The notes under the pieces were generated by a model that did no database searches, was not told the origin of the DNA, and worked only from the letters and a program-made list of their open reading frames with translations. Below, in pieces: positions 26,469-35,905 of a stretch of 64,000 bases of DNA (position 1 is its first letter; the number at the start of each line of letters is the position of its first letter). This DNA is from Bacillota bacterium. Its GTDB lineage: Bacteria; Bacillota; Clostridia; Lachnospirales; Lachnospiraceae. The stretch spans positions 61,183 to 125,182 of the forward strand of contig JAEZZO010000073.1 in NCBI GenBank assembly GCA_023418475.1. The letters are read 5' to 3'. Made by a program: the position numbers and the translations under genes.

Positions 26469-28574
26469 TTGAGTTTCAATTTACTGTTTTTCCAAATTTC
26501 ATCTATAGTTATTTCGGTTGTGGCATTTGGGGCGGCATTATGGCTCTACAGATGGGTTTCATCGCAGCCATCCTCAAATGAAAAGATCGCTAAGATCAGC
26601 CAGCTGATAAAAAAAGGAGCGAATACATTTCTTGCCAAAGAGTATAGGACGCTCGCGCGATTTTGCACAGTTGCAGCAATTGTAATACTGATTTTCCTTC
26701 CGTCGCCAATCTGGAAAGGTCATATTTTGGATAATTTCCTGATGGCTGTATCCTATCTTTTTGGTACCGTTTTTTCCGGAATAGCTGGTAAAATTGGTAT
26801 CAGTATCGCTACGATAGCAAATGTCAAGGCTGCCGAGTCGGCTACGAAGGGAATAAAACCTTCCTTTATGTCAGGCTTCCGGGGCGGTGCAGTTATGGGT
26901 ATGGCGGTTGTTGGATCAAGTCTGCTTGGTGTAACCCTGGTTCTATTATTAACAGATAATACAACTGCTCTATTAGGCTTCAGCTTTGGCGCAAGTTCAA
27001 TGGCGTTGTTTGCTAAGGCCGGAGGTGGTATTTTTACGAAAACGGCAGATATCAGTGCCGACCTGGTTGGAAAGGTGGAGCTTGGTATTCCGGAGGATGA
27101 TCCCAGAAATCCTGCTGTTATTGCTGATAATGTAGGGGATAATGTTGGCGATGTGGCCGGTATGGGTGCAGATTTATTTGATTCGAATGTAGCTTCCATG
27201 GCAGCAGCACTTGTAATGGCAGGCTCACTTGATAAGGCAAATTCCGGTGCAGATAATACCGGAATGGTATTCTGCTATGCAGCGCTCGGCCTTCTTGCTT
27301 CCATAGTTGGTGTTATGACAGCTAAAATGAAAGAGGGTGGAGATCCTACCAGAGCACTCAACAGCAACACTTATGTAACAACTGTTTTATATGGTATACT
27401 AACCGCTGTAGCAACAGGAGTGTTTGGCTTTTCCTGGCGTATCTGGGGTGCAAGTGCGATTGGTCTTGCAGTTGGTGTTGTCATTGGCCTTGCAAGTGAT
27501 TATTTCACCGACGATAAGAAGAAACCGGTTCATGCAGTTGCAAAGGCATGCGAATCAGGCCCTGCATTTACTATTTTATCAGGTATCTCCTATGGACTTA
27601 TGAGTGCCCTGCCGTCAATGATCGGTATAGGAGTATCGGCACTGGCCGCCTACAAGATTTGTGAACCGTTAGGCAGCGGTTATCCGATGTTTGGTATTGC
27701 TATGGCAGCTGTTGGTATGTTGTCCATAGTTGGTATGATAATTTCGAATGATGCGTATGGTCCGATTGTAGATAATGCCCGTGGTTTGGTTGAGATGGGT
27801 GATTTGGGTGACAAAGCTCTTGAAATTACAGATTCACTTGACAGTGCGGGAAATACGGTTAAAGCGGTAACAAAGGGCTTTGCTATTGGAGCTGCCGGAC
27901 TTACTGTAATAGCTTTGTTAGGAGCATTCATGAGTGAAGTAAATTCAGCAGCCATCGATCTTGGTATCGTAAAAGAAGGAGTGGATTACGTAAGCGGTTT
28001 TGATATTATTAATCCGGTGGTTTTCTTTGGTTTATTGATTGGTGCTGCAATTCCGGCATTGTTCTCTGCAATGCTGATGCTCGGCGTTGATCGTAATGCA
28101 CAGCGTATGGTTGCGGAAATACATCGGCAATTTAAAGAGATTCCGGGTCTTAAAGAGGGCAAGGAAGGTGTTGTACCGGAATATGATAAGTGTATTACAA
28201 TAGCAACGACAGGTGCAATTAAAGAGTTGATTCCGGCTGGACTAATGACAATAATTGCTACACTTCTAGTTGGTTTTATCGGAGGGGTTCAGGCGGTTGG
28301 TGGTTTCATTACCGGTAATATTGTAAGTGGCTTACTATTTGCTTTATTTATGTCTAATTCGGGTGGTCTTTGGGATAATACGAAAAAATATATTGAGGCA
28401 GGAAATCATGGTGGAAAGAACTCTGCTGCGCATAAAGCGGGAGTTGTTGGGGATACCGTGGGTGATCCTTTCAAGGATACAGCAGGACCATCAATCAACA
28501 CACAAATTACAGTTGTTTCCTTAGTTGCATCCTTAACGGCGACAATTTTCTTAAGCTTCTCACTCTTTGGTTAA
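26469..28574 (+). CDS. hppA: Proton-translocating membrane pyrophosphatase
   Basis: 701 residues from TTG at 26469, 9 bases after GGGAG; the ATG at 26460 directly abuts that site. About 16 membrane helices. PPi- and Mg-binding motifs DISADLVGKVELGIPEDDPR and DNVGDNVGDVAGMGADLF, and C-terminal GDTVGDPFKDTAGPS, are present. GNTVKAVTKG carries Lys at the site that marks the K+-independent, proton-pumping group. It conserves energy from PPi, which fits the PPi-linked ppdK at 54.5 kb. H+ specificity is inferred. Confidence 0.93.
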   Translation: MSFNLLFFQISSIVISVVAFGAALWLYRWVSSQPSSNEKIAKISQLIKKGANTFLAKEYRTLARFCTVAAIVILIFLPSPIWKGHILDNFLMAVSYLFGTVFSGIAGKIGISIATIANVKAAESATKGIKPSFMSGFRGGAVMGMAVVGSSLLGVTLVLLLTDNTTALLGFSFGASSMALFAKAGGGIFTKTADISADLVGKVELGIPEDDPRNPAVIADNVGDNVGDVAGMGADLFDSNVASMAAALVMAGSLDKANSGADNTGMVFCYAALGLLASIVGVMTAKMKEGGDPTRALNSNTYVTTVLYGILTAVATGVFGFSWRIWGASAIGLAVGVVIGLASDYFTDDKKKPVHAVAKACESGPAFTILSGISYGLMSALPSMIGIGVSALAAYKICEPLGSGYPMFGIAMAAVGMLSIVGMIISNDAYGPIVDNARGLVEMGDLGDKALEITDSLDSAGNTVKAVTKGFAIGAAGLTVIALLGAFMSEVNSAAIDLGIVKEGVDYVSGFDIINPVVFFGLLIGAAIPALFSAMLMLGVDRNAQRMVAEIHRQFKEIPGLKEGKEGVVPEYDKCITIATTGAIKELIPAGLMTIIATLLVGFIGGVQAVGGFITGNIVSGLLFALFMSNSGGLWDNTKKYIEAGNHGGKNSAAHKAGVVGDTVGDPFKDTAGPSINTQITVVSLVASLTATIFLSFSLFG

Positions 28575-28597
28575 TCAAATTCTATACATAATAATTT

Positions 28598-28648
28598 ATT
28601 TGCCCGACAAATGGAGAATAATAATAAAGCTCCTTCAGCCGGGCAAAT
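28598..28648 (+). terminator. Possible terminator hairpin after hppA
   Basis: ATTTGCCCG pairs with CGGGCAAAT, with an inner GGAG/CTCC. There is no clean T run after the stem (TTTGCTGCC), so this is tentative. Confidence 0.45.
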
Positions 28649-28845
28649 TTGCTGCCTGTTGCTGTAACCGGTAACAAATATTGTGAAAAGAAAATGAAAG
28701 TTCCGTTATTGTTATTTCATGGGTAGTATTGTATAATTAATAAAGTATGCTCTGTGTAGAACCTGAAAAGAAATAGCTGTTTGATCAGAAGCTTAAAGAA
28801 TATGCATTGTGAATGGTTCATTCGTAATGATTGGAGAGTTGGCTA

Positions 28846-30036
28846 ATGAAAAGGAAACTTCTATCAACTGGAATTATCGTCATTCTTCTTGTGATTTTAG
28901 CTGGTTGCGGTACAGCAGGGAAGTATTACAAGGATGGTAAGAAGAATTTTGAAAGTAAGAACTATGAAAAGGCGGCAGATTGTTTTAAAAAAGCAATTGA
29001 TAACAATCCAAACAGAGCAGATTATTTAATCTCTTATGGTCTTGCATTAACAGCACTTGGAAAATATGAAGATGCAATGAAACAGTTTGATCTAGCCTAC
29101 CGAGATAAAAATATGTCGATAATCCGTGAGAATAATAAGAAAGCACTTCGAGGGAAGGGAATTGCTTTATATCGTATGCAGGAATATACAAAGGCAATGG
29201 ATGAGTTTCATAAAGCGCTTCAAATCAATGAATTGCCGGAGGTCAATATGGATATATTGTATTATATAGGAAGCTCACAAAGAGCTGCCGGATTATATGA
29301 TGATGCCATAAAGACCTATAATAAGATTATCAAGAAGAAAAAAAGTGCACAAGTATTTGGCGACCGGGCTTATTGCTATCAGTGTATGGGCAGTTATGAG
29401 AAAAGTTTAACAGATTATGACAAGGCAATTGCATTAGAACCTAAAAATTACGATTATTATTTTGGAAAATTTTTTTTACTGCTGGAGCAGGGGAATGGTG
29501 CAGGCGCAAAAGAGGTTCTTAATACAGCGGCGAAGATCGAGGTCAAAACAAAAAGGGATCATTATAATTTAGCGAAGCTACATTATTATCAGGAAAATTA
29601 TAAAACGGCATTAACCGAACTGGAGAAGAGCTATTCGGATGGATTTTCGGAAGCCTATTATTATATCGGAGAAATATACAGAAATAACAAGGATTATCCT
29701 AAGGCTATCTTTTATTATGAAAAATACATCCAATCAGATAATATATCGTTGCCGAATGTTTATAATCAAATTGCGGTATGTCTGATCAAAACGGAAGAAT
29801 ACAAAAAGGCAATTAAATATTTGAATTCGGGTATGGCATATCAAAATCCCTTTCCATCAAAAATTTTAATGAAAAATGAAATTATTGCTTATGAAGGACT
29901 AGGTGATTTTAAGGCTTCCAATAAAAAGTTAAAAAAATATCTTAAGAAATATCCTAACGATAAAGAAGCCATCAGAGAAGCAGAATTTGTCGGTACAAGG
30001 ATGCCGGGGTTTGCAGCAGATAACACTGGTAAATAG
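28846..30036 (+). CDS. TPR-repeat lipoprotein
   Basis: 396 residues from ATG 28846. A signal with lipobox LAGC, then at least eight tetratricopeptide units (for example YEKAADCFKKAIDNNPNRADY and YEDAMKQFDLAYRD) that make a helical scaffold for protein binding outside the membrane. It lies just ahead of hflX. The specific partner is unknown. Confidence 0.85.
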   Translation: MKRKLLSTGIIVILLVILAGCGTAGKYYKDGKKNFESKNYEKAADCFKKAIDNNPNRADYLISYGLALTALGKYEDAMKQFDLAYRDKNMSIIRENNKKALRGKGIALYRMQEYTKAMDEFHKALQINELPEVNMDILYYIGSSQRAAGLYDDAIKTYNKIIKKKKSAQVFGDRAYCYQCMGSYEKSLTDYDKAIALEPKNYDYYFGKFFLLLEQGNGAGAKEVLNTAAKIEVKTKRDHYNLAKLHYYQENYKTALTELEKSYSDGFSEAYYYIGEIYRNNKDYPKAIFYYEKYIQSDNISLPNVYNQIAVCLIKTEEYKKAIKYLNSGMAYQNPFPSKILMKNEIIAYEGLGDFKASNKKLKKYLKKYPNDKEAIREAEFVGTRMPGFAADNTGK

Positions 30037-30065
30037 AATGAAATGCAGTGGAATGGAGATATGAT

Positions 30066-31310
30066 ATGGGACAGATGTATGAGATGAAAGAGCAGGAGGA
30101 ACGGTTTATACTGGTAGGAGTAGCTTCCTCAGAGAGCGATGATACGGTACAGTCCCTGGATGAACTGGAAGAACTCGCTGTAACGGCAGGAGCAGAGACA
30201 GTCGGAAAGATAATACAAAACAGGGAAAGTATCCATCCCGGTACTTATATAGGGAAAGGAAAGATTGACGAAGTTAGAGAACTGGCGCTTGCGCGTAATG
30301 CAACAGGAGTTGTATGCGATGATGAGCTTTCGCCGGCACAGCTTAAAAATCTGGAGGATTCATTACAAATGAAGGTGCTGGATCGAACGGTAATTATATT
30401 GGAGATATTTGCTAGGCGGGCTTCTACCAGAGAGGGTAAGATTCAGGTAGAGTTAGCACAGCTTCGATATCGTTCTACCAGATTGGTCGGAATGCGGAAT
30501 TCGTTGTCCAGACTGGGAGGCGGTATCGGAACCAGAGGTCCGGGCGAAAAGAAATTAGAGGTTGACCGCCGTTTAATTAAGGATAGAATATCATTTTTAA
30601 AGCATGAGCTAGAGGAAGTAAAGCAAAACCGTGAGACTTCGAGAAGCTTAAGGAGTAAGAACCGTGTTCCGGTGGTCGCTATTGTCGGGTATACCAATGC
30701 CGGTAAGTCCACTCTGTTAAACTATCTGACCAATGCAGGTGTATTGGAAGAGGATAAGCTTTTTGCAACACTGGATCCCACGACGAGAAACTTTGTACTC
30801 GAAAGCGGCCAGCAGATATTGGTGACCGACACAGTCGGATTTATAAGAAAGCTGCCTCATCACCTGATCGAATCTTTTCGAAGTACGCTCGAGGAAGCAA
30901 AATATTCGGATATCATTCTTCATGTAGTTGATAGCTCTAATCCGGATGTTGACAGTCAGATGCATATTGTGTATGAAACACTTAGTAAGCTGGGTATACA
31001 GGATAAAGTGATTATAACAGCATTTAATAAACAGGATAAACCGGAAGCTGAGAAGTTAATAAGAGATTTTAAAGCAGATTATACCGTAAAAATATCAGCG
31101 AAAACGGGTATGGAAATTAACCGGCTTTTAGAACTGATCGAAAAAGTTCTGAAGGAACAGAAAATTTTGCTGGAAAAAGAATTTTCCTATCAGGAGGCTG
31201 GCAAAATTCAGACAATTCGTAAATATGGTCAGCTATTGGAGGAGGATTACCGACAGGATGGTATTTTTGTCAGAGCATATGTACCAAAGGATCTTTATCA
31301 AAGTTTATAA
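30066..31310 (+). CDS. hflX: GTPase HflX
   Basis: 414 residues from ATG 30066 (GGAG seven bases before; a GTG 18 bases upstream lacks spacing). The HflX domain with GPGEKKLEVDRR is followed by the G domain: GYTNAGKST (G1), DTVGFI (G3) and NKQD (G4). HflX binds the 50S subunit and rescues stalled or heat-damaged ribosomes. Confidence 0.93.
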   Translation: MGQMYEMKEQEERFILVGVASSESDDTVQSLDELEELAVTAGAETVGKIIQNRESIHPGTYIGKGKIDEVRELALARNATGVVCDDELSPAQLKNLEDSLQMKVLDRTVIILEIFARRASTREGKIQVELAQLRYRSTRLVGMRNSLSRLGGGIGTRGPGEKKLEVDRRLIKDRISFLKHELEEVKQNRETSRSLRSKNRVPVVAIVGYTNAGKSTLLNYLTNAGVLEEDKLFATLDPTTRNFVLESGQQILVTDTVGFIRKLPHHLIESFRSTLEEAKYSDIILHVVDSSNPDVDSQMHIVYETLSKLGIQDKVIITAFNKQDKPEAEKLIRDFKADYTVKISAKTGMEINRLLELIEKVLKEQKILLEKEFSYQEAGKIQTIRKYGQLLEEDYRQDGIFVRAYVPKDLYQSL

Positions 31311-31379
31311 ATTCTGGCGGCTATTTGGGATGCTTTTATGTTTGAAATTGTCAAGTAAATATGTATAGGCCTAAATTAC

Positions 31380-31439
31380 TACAAAAATACTAGATGTAGT
31401 GCTGAATGATACTATTCGCATATATCTAGTATTTTTGTA
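31380..31439. terminator. Terminator between hflX and nrdD
   Basis: ACAAAAATACTAGAT pairs perfectly with ATCTAGTATTTTTGT around a 28-base loop; the T-rich right arm can act as release tract. Confidence 0.7.
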
Positions 31440-31634
31440 TTGACTATCAGTAGGTAATCTGCTACTATTAGATCATAGAGATTTGGTAAAAAATTGAGTC
31501 CTGAAGAAAAAACAGGAAGAAAAGCTTGAAGAAAAACAGAAAGAAAAACAGATAAAACTTAAAACTGAATAACAAACAAAAGAAAAAAATAGATAAGAAG
31601 AGAGCAGTTAAAGCGTGAAGGGAGTTAGTTACAT

Positions 31635-34007
31635 ATGATTCATGTAATTAAAAGAGATGGACAGGTTGCCGATTTCAACCTGAAAAAAATCAGTGAAGCT
31701 ATTACAAAAGCCTTTAAAGCAACACAGAAATTCTATACGGAAGAGATTATCAGTCTAATGACACTACGTGTTACTTCTGATTTTCAAAATAAAATTAAGG
31801 ATGAAACAATACATGTTGAAGATATTCAAGATAGTGTTGAGAATGTACTTGAACAAACCGGTTATACGGATGTTGCAAAAGCCTATATCCTATACCGTAA
31901 AAATAGAGAAAAAATCCGTAACATGAAATCAACAATATTAGATTACAAGGAGATTGTAAACAGCTATGTGCAGGAAGAGGACTGGAGGGTAAAGGAGAAT
32001 TCAACAGTTACCTATTCGGTAGGCGGTCTTATTTTACACAATTCAGGATCTATAACAGCAAATTACTGGCTCTCCGAGATTTATGACGAAGAGATAGCAA
32101 ATGCACATCGTAATGCTGATATTCATTTACATGACTTATCCATGCTGACCGGATATTGTGCGGGATGGTCTCTGAAACAACTGATTAAGGAAGGGCTTGG
32201 CGGAATTCCAGGTAAAATAACTTCGGCCCCTGCCAGTCATCTATCAACGCTTTGCAATCAGATGGTGAACTTTCTAGGAATTATGCAGAATGAATGGGCG
32301 GGAGCGCAGGCGTTTTCATCCTTTGATACTTATCTGGCACCCTTTGTAAAAGCAGATAATCTATCATACAGAGAAGTGAAACAGTGTATTCAATCCTTTG
32401 TATATGGAGTTAATACACCGAGCCGTTGGGGAACCCAGGCGCCATTCTCTAATATTACCCTGGATTGGACAGTTCCGGGGGATCTTGCTGAGCTGCCATG
32501 TATCATTGGCGGTAGAGAGATGGATTTTAAATACAAGGATTGTAAAAAAGAGATGGATATGGTTAACAAAGCCTTTATTGAAATTATGATTGAAGGGGAT
32601 GCAAACGGAAGAGGCTTTCAGTATCCGATACCTACCTATTCTATAACAAGAGATTTTGACTGGTCTGATACAGAAAACAATAGACTGTTATTTGAAATGA
32701 CTTCAAAATATGGAACACCTTACTTTTCAAATTATATTAACAGCGATATGGAGCCCAGTGATGTCCGTTCGATGTGCTGTAGACTTCGTCTTGATTTGCG
32801 GGAGCTTCGTAAAAAGACAGGAGGTTTCTTTGGCTCCGGTGAAAGTACCGGTTCGGTTGGTGTTGTTACGATCAATATGCCAAGAATTGCTTATTTGTCG
32901 ACTGATGAGAATGAATTCTTTAAACAGTTGGATCATATGATGGATATCTCTGCGCGTTCGTTAAAGGTTAAGAGAGGGGTTATTACAAAGCTCTTAAATG
33001 AAGGATTGTATCCGTATACAAAGCGCTATCTTGGTTCTTTTGAAAATCACTTCTCAACCATCGGATTGATCGGTATGAATGAGGTAGGATTGAATGCAAA
33101 ATGGTTGGGCGCTGATATGACAGATCCTAAGACGCAGAACTTTGCCAGTAAGACTTTAAATTATATGAGAGAACGCCTCTCCGATTATCAGGAGAAATAT
33201 GGCGATTTATATAACCTGGAGGCAACCCCTGCAGAATCCACAACATATCGTCTTGCTAAGCATGACAGAAAACGCTGGCCGGATATTAAAACTGCAGGTA
33301 AACTGGGAGATATTCCTTATTATACCAACAGCTCGCATTTACCGGTTGGTTATACCGAGGATATCTTCGATGCGCTGGATATTCAGGACGAGCTGCAGAC
33401 ACTATATACTTCCGGTACCGTATTCCATGCATTTCTGGGAGAGAAACTTCCGGATTGGGAAGCTGCTGCGAAGCTGGTGAGGACGATTGCATATAATTAT
33501 AAACTTCCTTATTATACATTATCACCTACCTATTCTGTATGTAAGAATCATGGATATCTTCCGGGAGAACAGTTTATTTGTCCTCACTGTAAAGAAAAGG
33601 CGGAAGTATATAGCCGAATTACCGGATACTATCGACCGGTGCAGAATTGGAACGAAGGTAAGACACAGGAATATAAGAATCGAAAAATATATAAGCCTGA
33701 AAAATTCAGAAGTATGCAAGATGGTAAAAGAAGCACCGAATGCGAATGCACTGAGGATGCAGGGAAAATGGATGACGGATTATATCTGTTTGTAACGAAA
33801 ACCTGTCCGAATTGTCTTATGGCTAAAGAATATTTAAGAGAATTCACATACGCTGTGATAGATGCGGAAGAAAATCCGGAACTTACGAGCGAATTCGGTA
33901 TTATGCAAGCACCTACGCTTCTGGAGATAAAGAATGGAGCAGTAAAAAAGTACAGCAATGCATCCAATATCAAGCGCTTTACCGAGGAGCAGATGGTTCG
34001 CCTGTAA
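31635..34007 (+). CDS. nrdD: Anaerobic ribonucleotide reductase fused to a redoxin domain
   Basis: 790 residues. It reduces ribonucleoside triphosphates using a glycyl radical. An ATP-cone (about 1-95) is followed by the ten-stranded barrel; MCCRLRLD has adjacent Cys381-Cys382. Cys/His-rich CKNHGY...CPHC binds structural zinc, and the radical Gly664 lies in RITGYYRP. Residues about 712-790 add a glutaredoxin/thioredoxin-like fold with Cys724-Pro-Asn-Cys727 and a QAPT cis-proline loop. A built-in redoxin suggests thiol rather than formate as reductant (inference). The activase NrdG is not in the window. Confidence 0.93.
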   Translation: MIHVIKRDGQVADFNLKKISEAITKAFKATQKFYTEEIISLMTLRVTSDFQNKIKDETIHVEDIQDSVENVLEQTGYTDVAKAYILYRKNREKIRNMKSTILDYKEIVNSYVQEEDWRVKENSTVTYSVGGLILHNSGSITANYWLSEIYDEEIANAHRNADIHLHDLSMLTGYCAGWSLKQLIKEGLGGIPGKITSAPASHLSTLCNQMVNFLGIMQNEWAGAQAFSSFDTYLAPFVKADNLSYREVKQCIQSFVYGVNTPSRWGTQAPFSNITLDWTVPGDLAELPCIIGGREMDFKYKDCKKEMDMVNKAFIEIMIEGDANGRGFQYPIPTYSITRDFDWSDTENNRLLFEMTSKYGTPYFSNYINSDMEPSDVRSMCCRLRLDLRELRKKTGGFFGSGESTGSVGVVTINMPRIAYLSTDENEFFKQLDHMMDISARSLKVKRGVITKLLNEGLYPYTKRYLGSFENHFSTIGLIGMNEVGLNAKWLGADMTDPKTQNFASKTLNYMRERLSDYQEKYGDLYNLEATPAESTTYRLAKHDRKRWPDIKTAGKLGDIPYYTNSSHLPVGYTEDIFDALDIQDELQTLYTSGTVFHAFLGEKLPDWEAAAKLVRTIAYNYKLPYYTLSPTYSVCKNHGYLPGEQFICPHCKEKAEVYSRITGYYRPVQNWNEGKTQEYKNRKIYKPEKFRSMQDGKRSTECECTEDAGKMDDGLYLFVTKTCPNCLMAKEYLREFTYAVIDAEENPELTSEFGIMQAPTLLEIKNGAVKKYSNASNIKRFTEEQMVRL

Positions 34008-34040
34008 CAAACTAAGCTTACAAGTAAAACTGACATAGAG

Positions 34041-34087
34041 TGTTCGTACCTGATAATTTCTATTCTTATCGGGTACGAACATTTTAT
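34041..34087 (+). terminator. Terminator after nrdD
   Basis: TGTTCGTACC-TGATAA pairs with TTATC-GGGTACGAACA, followed by TTTTATTT. Confidence 0.85.
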
Positions 34088-34309
34088 TTATAGACATCTT
34101 TATTATCTGAAGCAGGATCTTTCAAGCAAATCTTTATGATGAAATAGCTTGCTAATTTATGCGAAATCTCGTAAAATCATAGAAGGATGCCCAACAAATA
34201 CCGCTACTGTTGATCTTGGCAGTATAAAATGATGATTATCCGAATTTAGAAAGCAAGCGAAGATGGACAAAAGTATAGTTATTATTCAAATATAGAAATG
34301 AGGATGCAT

Positions 34310-35158
34310 ATGAGTTTGACGGATCAAATTTTTATATCGATGTGTAAAGATATAATAGAAAATGGAGTAAGCACGGAAGGGGAAAAGGTAAGGCCTAAAT
34401 GGGAAGATGGTTCTTTTGCTTATACCATTAAGAAATTTGGAGTAGTAAATCGATATGATTTATCAAAGGAATTTCCGATTATTACGCTACGAAAATCACC
34501 GTTTGTTACCCCTATTGATGAAATTCTTTGGATATGGCAAAAAAAATCTAATAATATTCATGATTTACACAGTCATATCTGGGACAGCTGGGCTGATGAG
34601 GATGGTTCCATCGGTAAAGCCTATGGTTATCAGATGGGAATAAAGCATCAATATAAAGAAGGTATGATGGACCAGATTGACAGAGTTATCTATGATTTGA
34701 AAAATAATCCATACAGCAGGAGAATAATGACAAACATTTATGTACATCAGGACCTGCAGGAAATGCGACTTTATCCATGTGCTTATAGTATGACATTTAA
34801 TGTAACCAAGAAACAGAACAGTGATAAATTGATTTTGAATGCAATTCTTAACCAACGATCCAATGATATATTGGCAGCCAATGGCTGGAATGTATGTCAA
34901 TATGCAGTCCTGCTCCATATGTTAGCGCAGGTATGCGGATATCTACCGGGAGAATTGGTACATGTTATAGCGGATGCCCATATTTATGACAGGCATATCC
35001 CGATTGTTAAGGAATTGATTGAGAGACCTTCCTATGATGCACCTGATTTTTGGATGAATCCGGATGTGAAGGATTTTTATCAGTTTACTCTGGAGGATTT
35101 CAAATTGCAAAATTATAAGTACGGGCCTAAAGTTGAAAATATTCCCGTTGCCGTATAA
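34310..35158 (+). CDS. thyA: Thymidylate synthase, phage phi3T-like ThyA
   Basis: 282 residues. It methylates dUMP to dTMP with methylene-tetrahydrofolate. The ATG at 34310 follows GAGGA; an in-frame ATG 12 bases earlier lacks a site. The sequence follows the Bacillus/phi3T ThyA type: HIWDSW, YPCAYS with the catalytic Cys, QRSNDILAANGWNV, HIYDRH and YKYGPK. It forms an operon with folA, which regenerates its folate. Confidence 0.92.
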   Translation: MSLTDQIFISMCKDIIENGVSTEGEKVRPKWEDGSFAYTIKKFGVVNRYDLSKEFPIITLRKSPFVTPIDEILWIWQKKSNNIHDLHSHIWDSWADEDGSIGKAYGYQMGIKHQYKEGMMDQIDRVIYDLKNNPYSRRIMTNIYVHQDLQEMRLYPCAYSMTFNVTKKQNSDKLILNAILNQRSNDILAANGWNVCQYAVLLHMLAQVCGYLPGELVHVIADAHIYDRHIPIVKELIERPSYDAPDFWMNPDVKDFYQFTLEDFKLQNYKYGPKVENIPVAV

Positions 35159-35184
35159 TATAGACAAAAGAAAGGTGATAGTAA

Positions 35185-35685
35185 ATGAACTTAATCGTAG
35201 CGGTGGATCAGAACTGGGCAATTGGCTATAAGAATACACTTCTGGTGAGTATACCGGCCGATATGCGATTCTTTCGCAGTGAAACAACCGGCAAGGTAGT
35301 TATTATGGGGAAGAATACACTTCTGAGCTTTCCGGGCGGTCTTCCTCTTAAAAATAGAATTAATATTGTAATTGCATTGGAAAAAGATTATAAAGTGAAG
35401 GATGCAATCGTAGTTAACAGTATAGAGGATGCTCTCGCAGAGGCGGCCAAATATAACTCTGATGATGTCTATGTGATCGGAGGCGCCAGTATCTATAAAC
35501 AAATGCTTCCTTATTGTAGTGTAGCGCATATAACTAAAATAGATTATGCTTACCAGGCGGACGCATATTTTCCGAATTTAGATGAGATGAAGGAATGGGA
35601 GCTGAAGGAAGAAACCGAAGAACAAACATATTATGATCTGACTTATACCTTCTGCAGATATGAGAAGTGTGATAAGAATTTTTAG
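35185..35685 (+). CDS. folA: Dihydrofolate reductase
   Basis: 166 residues. It reduces dihydrofolate with NADPH. NLIVAVDQNWAIGYKN at the N-terminus, VIMGKNTLLSFP and VYVIGGASIYKQML are the family signatures. It starts 27 bases after thyA with GAAAGGTG, so the two are co-expressed. Confidence 0.94.
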   Translation: MNLIVAVDQNWAIGYKNTLLVSIPADMRFFRSETTGKVVIMGKNTLLSFPGGLPLKNRINIVIALEKDYKVKDAIVVNSIEDALAEAAKYNSDDVYVIGGASIYKQMLPYCSVAHITKIDYAYQADAYFPNLDEMKEWELKEETEEQTYYDLTYTFCRYEKCDKNF

Positions 35686-35786
35686 AAGATAAAATTCTTT
35701 AAGGAAAGCGTCTTCTCAAATTATTTGATATGCCGATATGCGGCATTATGATTGGAAAAGTACTATAAAATAAGATGAAAAAATAC

Positions 35787-35815
35787 TTGAAAAAATGACT
35801 GAGAAAGTCTACTAT
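35787..35815 (+). promoter_or_regulatory. ilvE: Sigma-A type promoter of ilvE
   Basis: TTGAAA, 17 bp, TACTAT; about 90 bases before the start codon. Confidence 0.55.
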
Positions 35816-35905
35816 TAAAGAATATAAAAAATTGGCCGCTTATTCCAATTGGAGTTTAACAGGGTTTGAGGAATGACCAGATTGAACAAAAGGAAGGATG
35901 ATAAG

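Noticed and set aside
31504..31607. Lys/Glu-rich repeated stretch (GAAGAAAAACAG units) ahead of nrdD
   Set aside because: It can be read as KKKQEEKLEEKQKEKQIKLK but there is no start with ribosome site and the frame closes after about 24 codons; treated as a purine-rich leader.
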